Below, piece after piece: positions 24,038 through 33,542 of a DNA stretch of 64,000 bases. How positions within the stretch are numbered: position 1 is the stretch's first letter; each line of letters starts with the position of its first letter. Below the pieces are notes generated by a model, which saw nothing but the letters and a program-made list of their open reading frames with translations, searched no databases and had not been told where the DNA came from. Position numbers and translations under genes: made by a program. Source of the stretch: Desulfofundulus thermobenzoicus (GTDB lineage Bacteria; Bacillota; Desulfotomaculia; Desulfotomaculales; Desulfovirgulaceae); NCBI RefSeq assembly GCF_009428905.1, contig NZ_WHYR01000010.1, positions 1-64,000 of the forward strand, given 5' to 3'.

Positions 24038-26401
24038 ATGGTAGGATTGTCCCAGCATATTGTGACCGGGGTGAAACCGCTGGTGTTAAAGCTGGGCAGA
24101 AGGTTTTATCATCTATTGGAAAGGCTTAACCTGCCCGTAAAGGCCTGGGAATGGCCGGCCTCCCCCTCCCGGGTACCGGAACTGCTGCGGGAGGGGCAGT
24201 GGGTGGGCATGATTTATCTGGATATCGTGGAATTCCAGCTGACCGAGCAGGTCTACGGCAGCCTGTACTGCCAGCAGGTACTGGGCATACTGGACCGGTT
24301 GGTCAAAAAGCAAATAAACGCCCTGCTGGAGCCCTACTCCCTGCTGGAAACCCGCCGCTGGGGGGACGACCTGGTCATCTATTTCCATTCCTTTTCCCAG
24401 AGCCCACCTGCCCCCCTGGATCTCTCCCGTCTGGCCGAACGGGTGAAAGAAAGTCTGGGAACGGAACTGAATTTGCGCTGCTCCCACCTTATCCCCACCG
24501 CCCTGAATTTTCACGTGGGCTACAGCGTGGTCAGACCCACCAGGGAAAATTTTGAAAAGGCCCTCTACAACGCCTATAAAGAAGCGGTGCTGGTGGCCAA
24601 AAGTCAGCTGGACGCCCGGGAAGTGAAACGCCGGCAGCAGTTTACCGAGCTGCTGCTCAATAAAAATATCCGCATGGTCTATCAGCCCATTCTGGCCCTG
24701 GATTCGGGACAGATTATCGGTTATGAGGCCCTGTGCCGGGGACCGGAAAACTCCTTTTTTGCCAGTCCCCTGAACCTGTTCGGCTACGCGGAGAAAACCA
24801 ACCAGCTCTACGCCCTGGAAAAGGTAGCCAGAGAAAAGGCCCTGGCCGGGCTGGCCGGGGATCTGGCCGGCTACAGGCTCTTTTTAAACATCAGCCCCCA
24901 TGTGGTTCACGACCCTTCCTTCCGGGCCGATGAAATCCGGGCTTACATGGACCAGGTGGGTGCGGCACCGGAACGGGTGGTCTTCGAAATCACCGAGCGG
25001 ACCAGCATCGAAGATTTTCGGACCTTCCGCCAGTCCCTGGAATACTACCGGCAGCACGGTTTTAAAGTGGCCGTGGATGACGCCGGTTCCGGCTATTCCA
25101 GCCTGCAGGCCATTGCCGAGCTGCAGCCCGACTATATCAAGATAGACCTTTCCCTGATCCGGGATATCGATAAAAATCCCACCAAACGCATTCTGGTGGA
25201 AACATTCCTCACCTTTGCCGAAAAAACCGGCAGCCAGATTATTGCCGAGGGCATTGAAAACAGCGATGAAATGGCGTGCCTTAGGAAAATTGGCATTCCC
25301 CTGGGCCAGGGCTTTTTTCTGGCCCGGCCGTCCTATCCCCCGCCGGCAGTTTATATGGAAGCGGCCAGGATGCTGGAAGAAAACACCGGCACCGGCACCG
25401 CCACTGCCCGCCAGCGTTCCCGGCTGGGCCGCATGATTCCGGTGGGCAGTATCAGTCAGGCGGTCACCACCATTGATACCCGCACCGTAACCAGGGAGGT
25501 GGTGGATTTCTTCACCCATTATCCCCAGGTGGAGGGGGTGGCCGTGCTGGATGAGGAAAAACAACCGGTGGGCCTGGTGATGCGGGATAAGCTTTTCAAT
25601 CAACTGGGCACCCAGTTCGGTTTCGCCATTTATACCGAGCGGCCCATTTCCCTGGTCATGGACTGCCAACCCCTGGCGGTGGAGCACGACACCCCGGTGG
25701 AAGTGGTCAGCCAGGTGGCCATGGCCCGTTCCGATCACAAGGTCTACGACTCCATTATTGTGACCAAAAACCGGTCCTATCACGGCCTGGTTTCAGTGCG
25801 CCAGTTGCTGGACGCCATTACCAGCATCCAGGTGGAGGCGGCCCGCTTTGCCAATCCCCTGACCGGACTGCCGGGCAACCGCCAGATTGAGGCGGAACTG
25901 CTCAACCGCCTGTCCGGAGAACAGCCCTTCAGCGTGATCTATTCCGATTTAGACCACTTCAAAGGTTTCAATGACCGTTATGGCTTTGAGCGGGGAGACC
26001 AGGCCATCAAACTGACCGCCACCATCATTAGCGAGCAGGTGGCCCGGCACGGCCGGCCCGACGACCTGGTGGGACATATCGGGGGGGACGATTTTATTGT
26101 AGTTACCAGACCGGAAGTGTCAGAAGAAATATGCCGGAAGATTATCGAGACTTTTGATCAGAAGGTGCCGGAACTGTACGATCCCGAAGACAGGGAAAGG
26201 GGCTATATTGACACAAAGGACCGCCAGGACCGGCCGGTACGCCTGCCCCTTATGACCATCTCCCTGGCGTTAATCGACTGTCACCCCGGCCAGTATACCA
26301 ACCCGGAGGAACTGGCCCGTACTTCGGCGGAATTGAAGAAATACGCCAAATCAAAGGAAGGCAGCGTCTTTGTGAAGGAACGCCGGCGGCGGTCCACCTG
26401 A
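24038..26401 (+). CDS. GGDEF-like/EAL/CBS/GGDEF cyclic-di-GMP protein
   Basis: 787 residues. Residues 50-200 resemble a degenerate GGDEF (MIYLDIVEFQLTEQ, RWGDDLVIYF). An EAL domain (about 205-445) keeps GYEALCRGP, NISPHVV, EITER, DDAGSGYSS and AEGIE. A CBS pair (about 470-595) follows, then a C-terminal GGDEF (605-780) with GHIGGDDF and an RPDD inhibitory site five residues before it. Both catalytic domains look active, so it may switch between making and degrading c-di-GMP, with CBS domains sensing a nucleotide. No membrane segment is seen. The ATG lacks a clear ribosome site and follows a perfect stem-loop. Confidence 0.9.
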   Translation: MVGLSQHIVTGVKPLVLKLGRRFYHLLERLNLPVKAWEWPASPSRVPELLREGQWVGMIYLDIVEFQLTEQVYGSLYCQQVLGILDRLVKKQINALLEPYSLLETRRWGDDLVIYFHSFSQSPPAPLDLSRLAERVKESLGTELNLRCSHLIPTALNFHVGYSVVRPTRENFEKALYNAYKEAVLVAKSQLDAREVKRRQQFTELLLNKNIRMVYQPILALDSGQIIGYEALCRGPENSFFASPLNLFGYAEKTNQLYALEKVAREKALAGLAGDLAGYRLFLNISPHVVHDPSFRADEIRAYMDQVGAAPERVVFEITERTSIEDFRTFRQSLEYYRQHGFKVAVDDAGSGYSSLQAIAELQPDYIKIDLSLIRDIDKNPTKRILVETFLTFAEKTGSQIIAEGIENSDEMACLRKIGIPLGQGFFLARPSYPPPAVYMEAARMLEENTGTGTATARQRSRLGRMIPVGSISQAVTTIDTRTVTREVVDFFTHYPQVEGVAVLDEEKQPVGLVMRDKLFNQLGTQFGFAIYTERPISLVMDCQPLAVEHDTPVEVVSQVAMARSDHKVYDSIIVTKNRSYHGLVSVRQLLDAITSIQVEAARFANPLTGLPGNRQIEAELLNRLSGEQPFSVIYSDLDHFKGFNDRYGFERGDQAIKLTATIISEQVARHGRPDDLVGHIGGDDFIVVTRPEVSEEICRKIIETFDQKVPELYDPEDRERGYIDTKDRQDRPVRLPLMTISLALIDCHPGQYTNPEELARTSAELKKYAKSKEGSVFVKERRRRST

Positions 26402-26409
26402 GGACGGCC

Positions 26410-27177
26410 TTATACCGCCACACTGTCTCCCCGGCCGGTGATATAGTTTTCCGTGCGCCGGTCCCGGGGCCGGATGAAAACCTCCGGAGTGGAACCGTAT
26501 TCAATTAATTCCCCCTGGCAGAGAAAGGCGGTGTAATCGGAAACCCGGGCCGCCTGCTGCATGTTGTGGGTGACCAGCACTATGGTATATTTTTCTTTCA
26601 ACTCCCGCATCAACTCTTCGATGCGGATGGAGGCAATGGGGTCCAGCGCCGAACAGGGTTCGTCCATGAGCAGAACTTCCGGCTCCACGGCCAGGGCCCG
26701 GGCGATGCACACCCGCTGCAACTGCCCGCTGGAGAGCCCCCCGGCCGCACCATGCAACCGGTCCTTCACCTCTTCCCACAACCCCACCTGCTTCAAGCAG
26801 TATTCCGCCTTTTCTTCCAGCAGCTTCTTATTACGCACGCCGTTTAAACTTAGCCCCGCAACCACATTGTGCAAAATGGACATGTTGGGGAAAATATTGG
26901 GCGACTGGAAAACCATGCCCACCCGGCGGCGCACTTCCACCGGGCTGATGCCGTTATAAATATTTACTTCGTCTATGCATACCCGTCCCGCCACCCGGGC
27001 CCCGGGCACCACCTCGTGCATACGGTTTAAACAACGGATGAAAGTGGATTTACCGCAGCCGGAAGGACCGATGACCGCCGTGATGGAATTGGCCCTTACG
27101 GATAGGTTGATTCCCTTCAAAACCTGCTGGTCGTCATACCAGGCCTGCAGTTCTTCCACCTGCAGCTTAAAGGACAT
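26410..27177 (-). CDS. pstB: Phosphate ABC transporter ATP-binding protein PstB
   Basis: 255 residues from ATG 27177. Walker [10 protein letters not shown], signature [15 protein letters not shown] and Walker [14 protein letters not shown] are present, followed by [22 protein letters not shown], characteristic of PstB. The ribosome site AGGAGGTGA is formed by the last codons and stop of pstA, so the two are tightly coupled; a GTG at 27189 is too close to it to be the start. It powers high-affinity phosphate import and is the last gene of pstSCAB here. No phoU follows. Confidence 0.96.
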   Translation of the reverse strand: MSFKLQVEELQAWYDDQQVLKGINLSVRANSITAVIGPSGCGKSTFIRCLNRMHEVVPGARVAGRVCIDEVNIYNGISPVEVRRRVGMVFQSPNIFPNMSILHNVVAGLSLNGVRNKKLLEEKAEYCLKQVGLWEEVKDRLHGAAGGLSSGQLQRVCIARALAVEPEVLLMDEPCSALDPIASIRIEELMRELKEKYTIVLVTHNMQQAARVSDYTAFLCQGELIEYGSTPEVFIRPRDRRTENYITGRGDSVAV

Positions 27178-27185
27178 CTTTCCCT

Positions 27186-28106
27186 TCACCTCCTGATTTT
27201 ATATCCGGGAATTAAAATACGGGCCAGAAGCATGGGCAATAAGATAATCACAATCAGCACCAGCGCCCCGGTCCAGGCCAGCCCGTGCCAGGCGGCAAAG
27301 GGGGCTGCGGCGTAACGGAAAATTTCCATGGGCAGAGAAGAAATGGGCTGGGTCAGGTCCAGGGAGAAGTAGTTGTTGTTCAGGGCGGTAAAAAAGAGGG
27401 GTACGGGATCGCCGGCAATGCCGGCAATGGCCAGGGTAATGCCTATGGCCACGCCCCGGGCCGTCGAAGGCAGCACCACCTGCAGCACCGTACGCCAGTA
27501 AGGGATGCCCAGGGCCATGGCCGCCTCCCGCTGCCCCAGGGGTACCAGGCGCAGCATTTCTTCCGTATTTCTGGCCACCACCGGCAACATGACGATGGCC
27601 AGGGCCAACCCGCCCGCCAGGGCGGAAAAAGTCCGCATCTTCACCACCAGCAGGGTATAGACAAAAATGCCGGCAGTGATGGAAGGCATACCGCTTAAAA
27701 CATCGGCGGTGAAACGAACTATGTCGCCGGCACGCCCCCGCCGGCCGAACTCGGCCAGGAAAATACCCGTGGCCACACCCCAGGGTACAGCGATCAGACA
27801 GGCCAGGCCCACCAGCACCAGGCTGCCCGTAATGGCATGGTACACCCCCCCGCCGGGCAGACCCACGGGAGCAGGCGGCCGGGTAAAAAACTGCCAGTTG
27901 AGCCCCGGTACACCCCTTAAGAAAATATAAGTCATGATGATCAACAAAACTGCCAGCAGAAGCAGGGTGGCCAGAAGGCTCAAGGCGATCATCATCTGGC
28001 TGTATCGATGACGCAGAAAATATGAAAAGGACCCCTTACCAATTCCAACCTTTTCCGCGCGGGAAGGCTCCCGCACATAACCGGCCAGCACCCTTAAACG
28101 CTCCAT
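27186..28106 (-). CDS. pstA: Phosphate ABC transporter permease PstA
   Basis: 306 residues from ATG 28106 (preceded by GGAGGGTAAGAAT), overlapping the pstC stop by 13 bases. The open frame continues further upstream but only as an out-of-frame shadow of pstC. About six membrane helices; the permease loop [19 protein letters not shown] is present. The N-terminal 35 residues are a cytoplasmic extension typical of longer PstA forms. It forms the membrane channel with PstC. Confidence 0.95.
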   Translation of the reverse strand: MERLRVLAGYVREPSRAEKVGIGKGSFSYFLRHRYSQMMIALSLLATLLLLAVLLIIMTYIFLRGVPGLNWQFFTRPPAPVGLPGGGVYHAITGSLVLVGLACLIAVPWGVATGIFLAEFGRRGRAGDIVRFTADVLSGMPSITAGIFVYTLLVVKMRTFSALAGGLALAIVMLPVVARNTEEMLRLVPLGQREAAMALGIPYWRTVLQVVLPSTARGVAIGITLAIAGIAGDPVPLFFTALNNNYFSLDLTQPISSLPMEIFRYAAAPFAAWHGLAWTGALVLIVIILLPMLLARILIPGYKIRR

Positions 28107-28975
28107 ATTCTTACCCTCCGGCTGATCTGGTAAATGAGCAGGCGGGCCAGTATATTGACCAGCAGGGTAATCAGAAACAGAACCAGGGCAATGTGGATCA
28201 GCGCAGCCAGATGCAGGGGATCCACCGCCTCGGTAAATTCGTTGATGATCACACTGGTCATGGTGTGGGCCGGGGCGAAAAGGGACCAGGATATCTGCGG
28301 GCGGTTGCCGATGACCAGGGTTACCGCCATGGTTTCGCCAACGGCCTTGCCCAGGCCCAGGGTAAAAGCTCCCACAATGCCCGTCCGCGCGTAAGGGAGC
28401 ACAGCCCGCCGGATCACTTCCCAGGGGGTGGCCCCCAGGGCAATCATGGCCTCCCGCTGGCTGGCCGGCACCACTTCCAGCACCTCGCGGCACACGGCGG
28501 TAATGACCGGCGAAATCATGATGGCCAGGATAATCCCGGCTGCCAGCATACCAATGCCCATGGGAGATCCCTGAAAGAAAGGCAGAAAACCAAGGTGATG
28601 CTGCAAAGAAGGCTCCACAAACCTGGCCAGCCACGGCGCCAGCACAAAATTACCCCACAGCCCGTAAATTACGCCGGGAACGGCCGCCAGCAAATCAACC
28701 AGAAAACCCAGGGTATTTTTAATTTTCCGGGGTGCGAATTCCGCAATATAGATGGCCGCTCCCAGGCTGACGGGGCCGGCCAGCAAAAGGGCCAGCAGGG
28801 TGGATACCAGGGTACCGTAAATATAGGGCAGGGCGCCGAATCGCCGGTGCACCGGGTCCCATTCCCGGCTGAAAAAGAAATAGCCGCCAAAGGCCTCCAC
28901 CGACGGTCCGGCCGCCCGCCAGATGAAAATGGCCATGAGCAGTACCAGTAAGAGCAGGCCCAGGGCACAGACCAC
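28094..28975 (-). CDS. pstC: Phosphate ABC transporter permease PstC
   Basis: At least 293 residues with about six membrane helices and the permease loop EVVPASQREAMIALG. The GTG at 28975 falls inside the first hydrophobic segment and has no ribosome site. A start at ATT 29017 would give MINNKSDRLFLG ahead of it, behind AAGGAAGGG. A five-codon frame (ATG-AAT-TAT-CAA-CAA-TAA) overlaps this spot in another frame. The true start is therefore unsettled, although the gene itself is certain. Confidence 0.92.
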   Translation of the reverse strand: MVCALGLLLLVLLMAIFIWRAAGPSVEAFGGYFFFSREWDPVHRRFGALPYIYGTLVSTLLALLLAGPVSLGAAIYIAEFAPRKIKNTLGFLVDLLAAVPGVIYGLWGNFVLAPWLARFVEPSLQHHLGFLPFFQGSPMGIGMLAAGIILAIMISPVITAVCREVLEVVPASQREAMIALGATPWEVIRRAVLPYARTGIVGAFTLGLGKAVGETMAVTLVIGNRPQISWSLFAPAHTMTSVIINEFTEAVDPLHLAALIHIALVLFLITLLVNILARLLIYQISRRVRIWSV

Positions 28976-29028
28976 CGTTACTCCCAGGAAAAGCCTGTCG
29001 CTTTTATTGTTGATAATTCATCCCTTCC

Positions 29029-30120
29029 TTAGAGCAGAGGTTTGCCCCCGGCAGTCATGCTTTTCAGTTTACTTTCCACTTTCGCCACCACTTCCGGAGG
29101 TAGCGGAGCATAGGCCAGTGCGGACGCCATTTTCTCCCCATCATGGACGGCCCACCACAGGAATTGGGCCAGCGCCCGTCCCTTTTCCGGGTCGTCCTGT
29201 TCCTTATACACCAGGATATAGGTGTAGCCGGCAATGGGATAGGCATTTTCCCCCGGCGCGTTGACTATGGATACCCGCAGGTCGTCGGGCATACTGGCTG
29301 CCGCTCCGGCGGCCGCCGCGGTGGTGGTTTCCAGGCTGGGGGGGACAAATTTACCGGCGCTGTTTTGCATCAGGGCGTAGGGCAGGTTATTGAGCAGGGT
29401 GTAGGACAGTTCCACATAGCCGATGGCCCCCACCGTGGTCTGCACCTGCCGGGAAAGGCCTTCACTGCCCTTGGCCCCCACCCCCACCGGCCAGTTGACG
29501 GAAGTGCCGCTGCCCACCTTACTTTTCCATTCCGGACTGACCCTGCTCAGGTAATCGGTAAAAATGTTGGTCGTCCCGCTGCCATCACTGCGGTGCACCA
29601 CCACAATGTTTTGCCCGGGAAGTTTGAGCCCGGGGTTTAAAGCAGTGATCCGGGGATCATTCCATTTTTTAATTTTGCCCAGGTAGATATCGGCCAGGAC
29701 ACCGGGGGAAAGTTTAACATGCTCCTTTACATCGGGCAGGTTATAGGTGATGGATACCGCTCCCAGCACCGTAGGGATATGCATGATTTCACCGGGTGCT
29801 TCCTTTAGCTTATCGTCCCGCATGGGGGCGTCGCTGCCGCCAAAGTCGATTACTTTTTTACTGATCTGCTCAATACCGCCGCCGCTGCCGATGGACTGGT
29901 AATTGATTTTAACGTTTTTATGCAGCCGCCCATACTCATCGATCCACCGGGAATACAGGGGGTAGGGAAAGGAAGCCCCGGCGCCGTTTAACAGTACAGT
30001 TTTGCCGCCCGTTCCCGGCAACTGGCTGCCTGCAGGCTTGTCTCCCGAACCGCCGCAACCGGCAGCCAGCAAAAGCACCAGGAAAAGGAACCCCGCCAGC
30101 GAAAAAACTTTCCTGAACAT
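29029..30120 (-). CDS. pstS: Phosphate-binding lipoprotein PstS
   Basis: 363 residues. A lipoprotein signal (LLLAAGCGGSGD, acylated Cys near residue 22) precedes a PBP-like domain with the phosphate-binding segments GAGASFPYPLYSRWI, SIGSGGGIEQI, DFGGSDAPM and HRSDGSGTTNIFTDYL. It captures phosphate outside the membrane for PstCAB. First gene of pstSCAB. The ATG at 30120 is behind a G-rich site. Confidence 0.96.
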   Translation of the reverse strand: MFRKVFSLAGFLFLVLLLAAGCGGSGDKPAGSQLPGTGGKTVLLNGAGASFPYPLYSRWIDEYGRLHKNVKINYQSIGSGGGIEQISKKVIDFGGSDAPMRDDKLKEAPGEIMHIPTVLGAVSITYNLPDVKEHVKLSPGVLADIYLGKIKKWNDPRITALNPGLKLPGQNIVVVHRSDGSGTTNIFTDYLSRVSPEWKSKVGSGTSVNWPVGVGAKGSEGLSRQVQTTVGAIGYVELSYTLLNNLPYALMQNSAGKFVPPSLETTTAAAAGAAASMPDDLRVSIVNAPGENAYPIAGYTYILVYKEQDDPEKGRALAQFLWWAVHDGEKMASALAYAPLPPEVVAKVESKLKSMTAGGKPLL

Positions 30121-30434
30121 AAATTGCGCCCCCCTCGAATCTTACTCCAGAGGCATCACTGCTCACGCGGCCAGTTCAACGGTTCTAAGCCATCCCAACC
30201 GCATTTGAAACGGTCACCACTCCCATCGCCGGTCCCGGGAAAAGAATCCTTCACCGCCCACCACCTTTCACCAAAAATTCACACAATACATCTATGGCTG
30301 TTTGCCGTTCCCCGTAAGGCCATCCGGCCTGTCCATTCGTACTGCCAGCCCTATTGTACAACTCCCATGTTAAAATAGGGTTATGGTTGGATTAATTATC
30401 CACAAAATAGGACTTTTGCCTCAATGAGGGTAGC
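30121..30434. other. Leader region of the pst operon, no gene seen
   Basis: About 310 bases without a credible coding sequence. On the minus strand a -10-like TACAAT lies at 30353-30358 with one TTAACA word close upstream, the Pho-box hexamer of Bacillus. The second, properly spaced hexamer was not found, so PhoP control is only a suggestion. Confidence 0.3.
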
Positions 30435-30465
30435 AAAAAAGGTTACCGTTCTTGCCGGTAACCTT
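30435..30465 (-). terminator. Intrinsic terminator of the nfeD-floA operon
   Basis: Read on the minus strand, AAGGTTACCG (from 30465) pairs with CGGTAACCTT (to 30439) around a seven-base loop and is followed by a run of T (A6 at 30435-30440 on the plus strand). It lies a few bases after the stop of the GPW-repeat gene. Confidence 0.9.
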
Positions 30466-30469
30466 AAAT

Positions 30470-31237
30470 TTATCTCACCCGCCTGGCCTGCCGGCCGCCC
30501 CGGTGGTCCAGGACTTCCGACAGGAGCACGGCCGCCGCCAGGTTACGGGGCGTGAGCAGGGGATGTGCCCGCCGGCCTTTTACGGCCGCCGGTGCCGGGC
30601 AGGCCGGTTCGGGGGCACCCCCGTCCCCGGCCGCACGGGAAAGGGCCTGGTGGCGTATCTCCCACTTTTCAGCCACCCTTTCCACCTGCCTGTGGGTCTT
30701 CCGGTGGCGGCGTGGTTCCCCTTGTTCAGGACGGTCCAGGCCGGCAGGACCTTCCCGCTCCCCCGGGCGCCCGGGGGCCGGGCCGTCCTCCCCTTCTACC
30801 GGAGGCAGTTTTTCTTCCCGCTTATGCCACGGACCGGGAAGCGGTCCTTCTTCCGGCGCGCTCCAGGGGCCTGGTACAGGAGACTCATCGCGGCTCCACG
30901 GACCGGCTACAGGGGCGTCATCGCGATTCCAGGGTCCGGGCAGCGGCCGGTCCGCCTCTTCCCCCCCGCCATTCCAGGGCCCCGGCAGGGGGAGATCCCC
31001 TTCCCATTCCCCACGGCTCCGGTACCCTCCCGGAGGGTCCCCACCGGCCGGCTCCGCCCCGTACCGCCGTTTTTCCCTTTGGGGTTCCACCCACAGATCG
31101 TCCCCTTCCTCGGGCACCCGTGGCGGCAGGGGAGGCACAGGCCCGCCGGGAAAGCGCCGGGAAAGGCCGTCCCGCCGGCGGTTGAAGATCATCCAGAGGG
31201 TGATAATCACAAAGACCCAGGCAATAAGGGACTCCAT
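30470..31237 (-). CDS. Membrane-anchored GPW-repeat protein of the floA operon, unknown function
   Basis: 255 residues. One N-terminal membrane helix (about 4-18, then NRRRDG) is followed by a Pro/Gly/Arg/Glu-rich region with five imperfect repeats centred on GPW (PLPGPWN, PLPGPWN, PVAGPWS, PVPGPWS, PLPGPWH) near residues 83-140, a charged stretch, and a hydrophobic C-terminal motif LLTPRNLAAAVLLSEVLDH. It starts three bases after the floA stop, so it is co-transcribed and probably works at flotillin domains. It holds the place of the unrelated small yqfB gene in Bacillus. No known family was recognised. The frame is supported by its position and ribosome site. Confidence 0.7.
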   Translation of the reverse strand: MESLIAWVFVIITLWMIFNRRRDGLSRRFPGGPVPPLPPRVPEEGDDLWVEPQREKRRYGAEPAGGDPPGGYRSRGEWEGDLPLPGPWNGGGEEADRPLPGPWNRDDAPVAGPWSRDESPVPGPWSAPEEGPLPGPWHKREEKLPPVEGEDGPAPGRPGEREGPAGLDRPEQGEPRRHRKTHRQVERVAEKWEIRHQALSRAAGDGGAPEPACPAPAAVKGRRAHPLLTPRNLAAAVLLSEVLDHRGGRQARRVR

Positions 31238-31240
31238 GTT

Positions 31241-32254
31241 TTAACGTTCCTTTCCTTTTACGGTTGCCTCGCCCGGCTCCGCCGGCCCGCCGCCCATCCT
31301 GGCCAGGCCCTCCCGCATGCGGGTGTCGGCCAGCAGGTTCTGCATGTTGTAGTAATCCATCACGCCCAGTTTGCCCTGGCGCAGGGCTTCGGCCATGGCC
31401 CGGGGCACCTCCGCCTCGGCCTCCACCACCCGGGCGCGCATTTCCTCCACCATGGCCCGCATTTCCTGTTCCCTGGCCACGGCCATGGCCCGCCTTTCCT
31501 CGGCCTTGGCCTGGGCGATGCGCTTGTCCGCCTCGGCCTGGTCGGTCTGCAGCTGGGCGCCGATATTCCGCCCCACGTCCACATCGGCAATGTCGATGGA
31601 CAGGATTTCAAAGGCCGTGCCCGCATCCAGGCCCTTTTCCAGCACGGTGCGGGAAATGGAATCGGGGTTTTCCAGCACATGCTTGTGGCTCTCCGCGCTG
31701 CCCACGGTGGTGACCACACCTTCGCCCACCCGGGCCAGGACGGTTTCCTCCCCGGCACCGCCCACCAGCCGGTCGATATTGGCCCGCACCGTCACCCGGG
31801 CCACCACCTTGACCTCGATGCCGTCCTTGGCCACGGCCGACACCAGGGGCGTTTGAATCACCTTGGGGTTCACGCTCATCTGCACCGCTTCCAGCACATT
31901 GCGCCCGGCCAGGTCGATGGCCGCCGCCCGTTCAAAGGCCAGGGGAATATCGGCCCGCTCGGCGGCAATCAGGGCGTCCACCACCCGGTCCACATTGCCC
32001 CCGGCCAGGTAGTGGGCTTCCAGCTGGTTGACGGTCACATTCAGACCCGCTTTGTCGGCCTTGATCAGTGGTCCCACAATCTTGGCCGGCGGTACCCGCC
32101 GCAAGCGCATGCCCACCAGGGTGAAGATCCCCACCCGCACGCCGGCGGCCAGGGCGGATATCCACAGGCCCACCGGTATAAAGCTGAAAATAATCATCAC
32201 GCCAATTAAAACGAGCAAAAAGAGTATAATCGTGGAAAGCCCGATCAGGTTCAA
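31241..32254 (-). CDS. floA: Flotillin-like protein FloA
   Basis: 337 residues. A hairpin-like membrane segment (residues 5-30, including [21 protein letters not shown]) precedes a family-typical core ([36 protein letters not shown]-type helices) and a long Ala/Glu-rich helix with [22 protein letters not shown]. It organises membrane microdomains and is encoded with NfeD in many Firmicutes. TTG at 32254 is nine bases after GGAGG; GTG 32263 is too close to that site. Confidence 0.93.
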   Translation of the reverse strand: MNLIGLSTIILFLLVLIGVMIIFSFIPVGLWISALAAGVRVGIFTLVGMRLRRVPPAKIVGPLIKADKAGLNVTVNQLEAHYLAGGNVDRVVDALIAAERADIPLAFERAAAIDLAGRNVLEAVQMSVNPKVIQTPLVSAVAKDGIEVKVVARVTVRANIDRLVGGAGEETVLARVGEGVVTTVGSAESHKHVLENPDSISRTVLEKGLDAGTAFEILSIDIADVDVGRNIGAQLQTDQAEADKRIAQAKAEERRAMAVAREQEMRAMVEEMRARVVEAEAEVPRAMAEALRQGKLGVMDYYNMQNLLADTRMREGLARMGGGPAEPGEATVKGKER

Positions 32255-32272
32255 AATAAACACCTCCGTAAT

Positions 32273-32307
32273 GGTCGTCGGTCATCGGTCGTCAGTCGTC
32301 GGCAGTC
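32273..32307. repeat. Five-copy heptamer tandem repeat upstream of floA
   Basis: GGTCGTC, GGTCATC, GGTCGTC, AGTCGTC, GGCAGTC in a row, directly upstream of the floA ribosome site. The 12-base word GTCAGTCGTCGG spanning two units also occurs at 52386-52397 upstream of another minus-strand gene. Confidence 0.75.
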
Positions 32308-32483
32308 AGCATGATCATTGATAGCTTGGTCGCCGGTCCTTTGGTTGTTAGTCTGGCCGTTGTCGTCGAAAGTCAGCCGTTGTTCGTGCTGTTATGATGG
32401 GCAATTATATTATAGTTTTTCCCGTTCCCTTTTAAAGGCACCTGCGGGCTATTTTATCGGGATGAATTTTCAAACCGTCCGGT

Positions 32484-32987
32484 TCACATGGCTTCATCCG
32501 CCCGCTTTACTATCACCCGGTTACCTTCCACCTGCACCACCTGCACCCGGGTTCCGGCCGGGATGTATTCCCCACCGGTAATCACATCCAGCCGCCGCCC
32601 GGCCACCTCGGCCGTCCCGGCCGGGCGCAGGGGGGTCAGGGCCACCCCGGTCAAATCCACCAGGTGCACCAGGTCCACCTGGCCGGCCACATAACCTTCA
32701 TCCTTTTCCAGCCTGGTGCCCAGGGTCACCCTCTGCCAGAGGTTAAACCTGGCCATGAATTTCAGCCCCAGGTAGAATACCACCACCGAAAGGATTACAG
32801 CCACCCCCAGGGCGGCCGTGGCCTGGGTAAAATCCACCGCCAGGAGCAAAACCCCCCAGGCCAGAAGAATGAGCCCGGCCATGCCGGCCACGCCGAAACC
32901 CGGTATAACAAATATTTCCAGCACCAGGGCCACCATGCCCAGCAGAAAGGCCAGTACCGCCAGCCAGGTCAACAGCTGTTGGGACAT
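32484..32987 (-). CDS. nfeD: NfeD-family membrane protein (short form)
   Basis: 167 residues. Three to four membrane helices (5-100) are followed by the NfeD C-terminal OB-fold (GQVDLVHLVDLTGVALTPLRPAGTAEV begins it, then RLDVITGGEYIPAGTRVQVVQVEGNRVIV). It lacks the ClpP-like protease of long NfeD proteins. Its gene precedes floA by about 230 bases; NfeD and flotillins act together in membrane domain organisation. The ATG at 32987 has GGAG upstream. Confidence 0.9.
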   Translation of the reverse strand: MSQQLLTWLAVLAFLLGMVALVLEIFVIPGFGVAGMAGLILLAWGVLLLAVDFTQATAALGVAVILSVVVFYLGLKFMARFNLWQRVTLGTRLEKDEGYVAGQVDLVHLVDLTGVALTPLRPAGTAEVAGRRLDVITGGEYIPAGTRVQVVQVEGNRVIVKRADEAM

Positions 32988-33155
32988 CTGCTCTCCTCAC
33001 CCCCATCCGTTCCGAATGAGTTTGGAACCCGGTCGTTGACTTATAAACCACCCATGATCATTTTATCACAACCCGCCAATTAACGTACCCCGTTACCAAC
33101 TTATTTCACAACCGGCGGTAAATCATTCAAAAGGGTTTTTTATATTTCAAATAAT

Positions 33156-33190
33156 AATGCCCGGCACGCTTTGATACAGCACCGGGCATT
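33156..33190 (-). terminator. Intrinsic terminator after rpsU
   Basis: AATGCCCGG (33156-33164) pairs with CCGGGCATT (33182-33190). On the minus strand the stem is followed by an A+T-rich run ending in T6 (A+T-rich plus-strand 33131-33157). It ends the rpsU side of the operon before nfeD. Confidence 0.8.
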
Positions 33191-33254
33191 TCCTCATTGA
33201 TGTCACCGTGGTCGGTCAATATTCCTGTCATTTTGGTAACGGCCCGGCCAGGAA

Positions 33255-33431
33255 CTAGCGATACTTGCGTTTTCTGGCCGCCTCGGACTTTTTCTTGCGC
33301 CGTACACTGGGTTTCTCATAGTGTTCATGCCGTCTGGCCTCGGCCAGGACCCCTGCCTTCTGACAGGAACGTTTGAAGCGACGGAGGGCACTGTCCAGTG
33401 TCTCGTTTTTGCCGACACGTACTTCGGCCAT
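33255..33431 (-). CDS. rpsU: 30S ribosomal protein bS21
   Basis: A 58-residue protein starting [20 protein letters not shown] and continuing [20 protein letters not shown], with a basic tail ending RKRKYR, the full-length bS21 pattern. It binds the small subunit near the anti-Shine-Dalgarno and helps initiation. The ATG at 33431 is preceded by GGGAGGGAAGAC. It lies downstream of the HIT-family gene in the conserved prmA-rsmE-mtaB-HIT-rpsU order. Confidence 0.97.
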   Translation of the reverse strand: MAEVRVGKNETLDSALRRFKRSCQKAGVLAEARRHEHYEKPSVRRKKKSEAARKRKYR

Positions 33432-33542
33432 TTTGTCTTCCCTCCCTCCGCCATGCTGTAAAACTGTTCATGGAAAACAAAAACCTCCACCCATAAATTG
33501 CAAATACCCTGATATTATACCCGCATCCGGCAGTTACGTCAA

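Noticed and set aside
30452-32209. 585-codon plus-strand open frame across the floA operon
   Set aside because: It is antisense to floA and the GPW-repeat gene. The translation is Gly/His/Pro-rich low complexity from third-position G+C bias; there is no ribosome site or family pattern.
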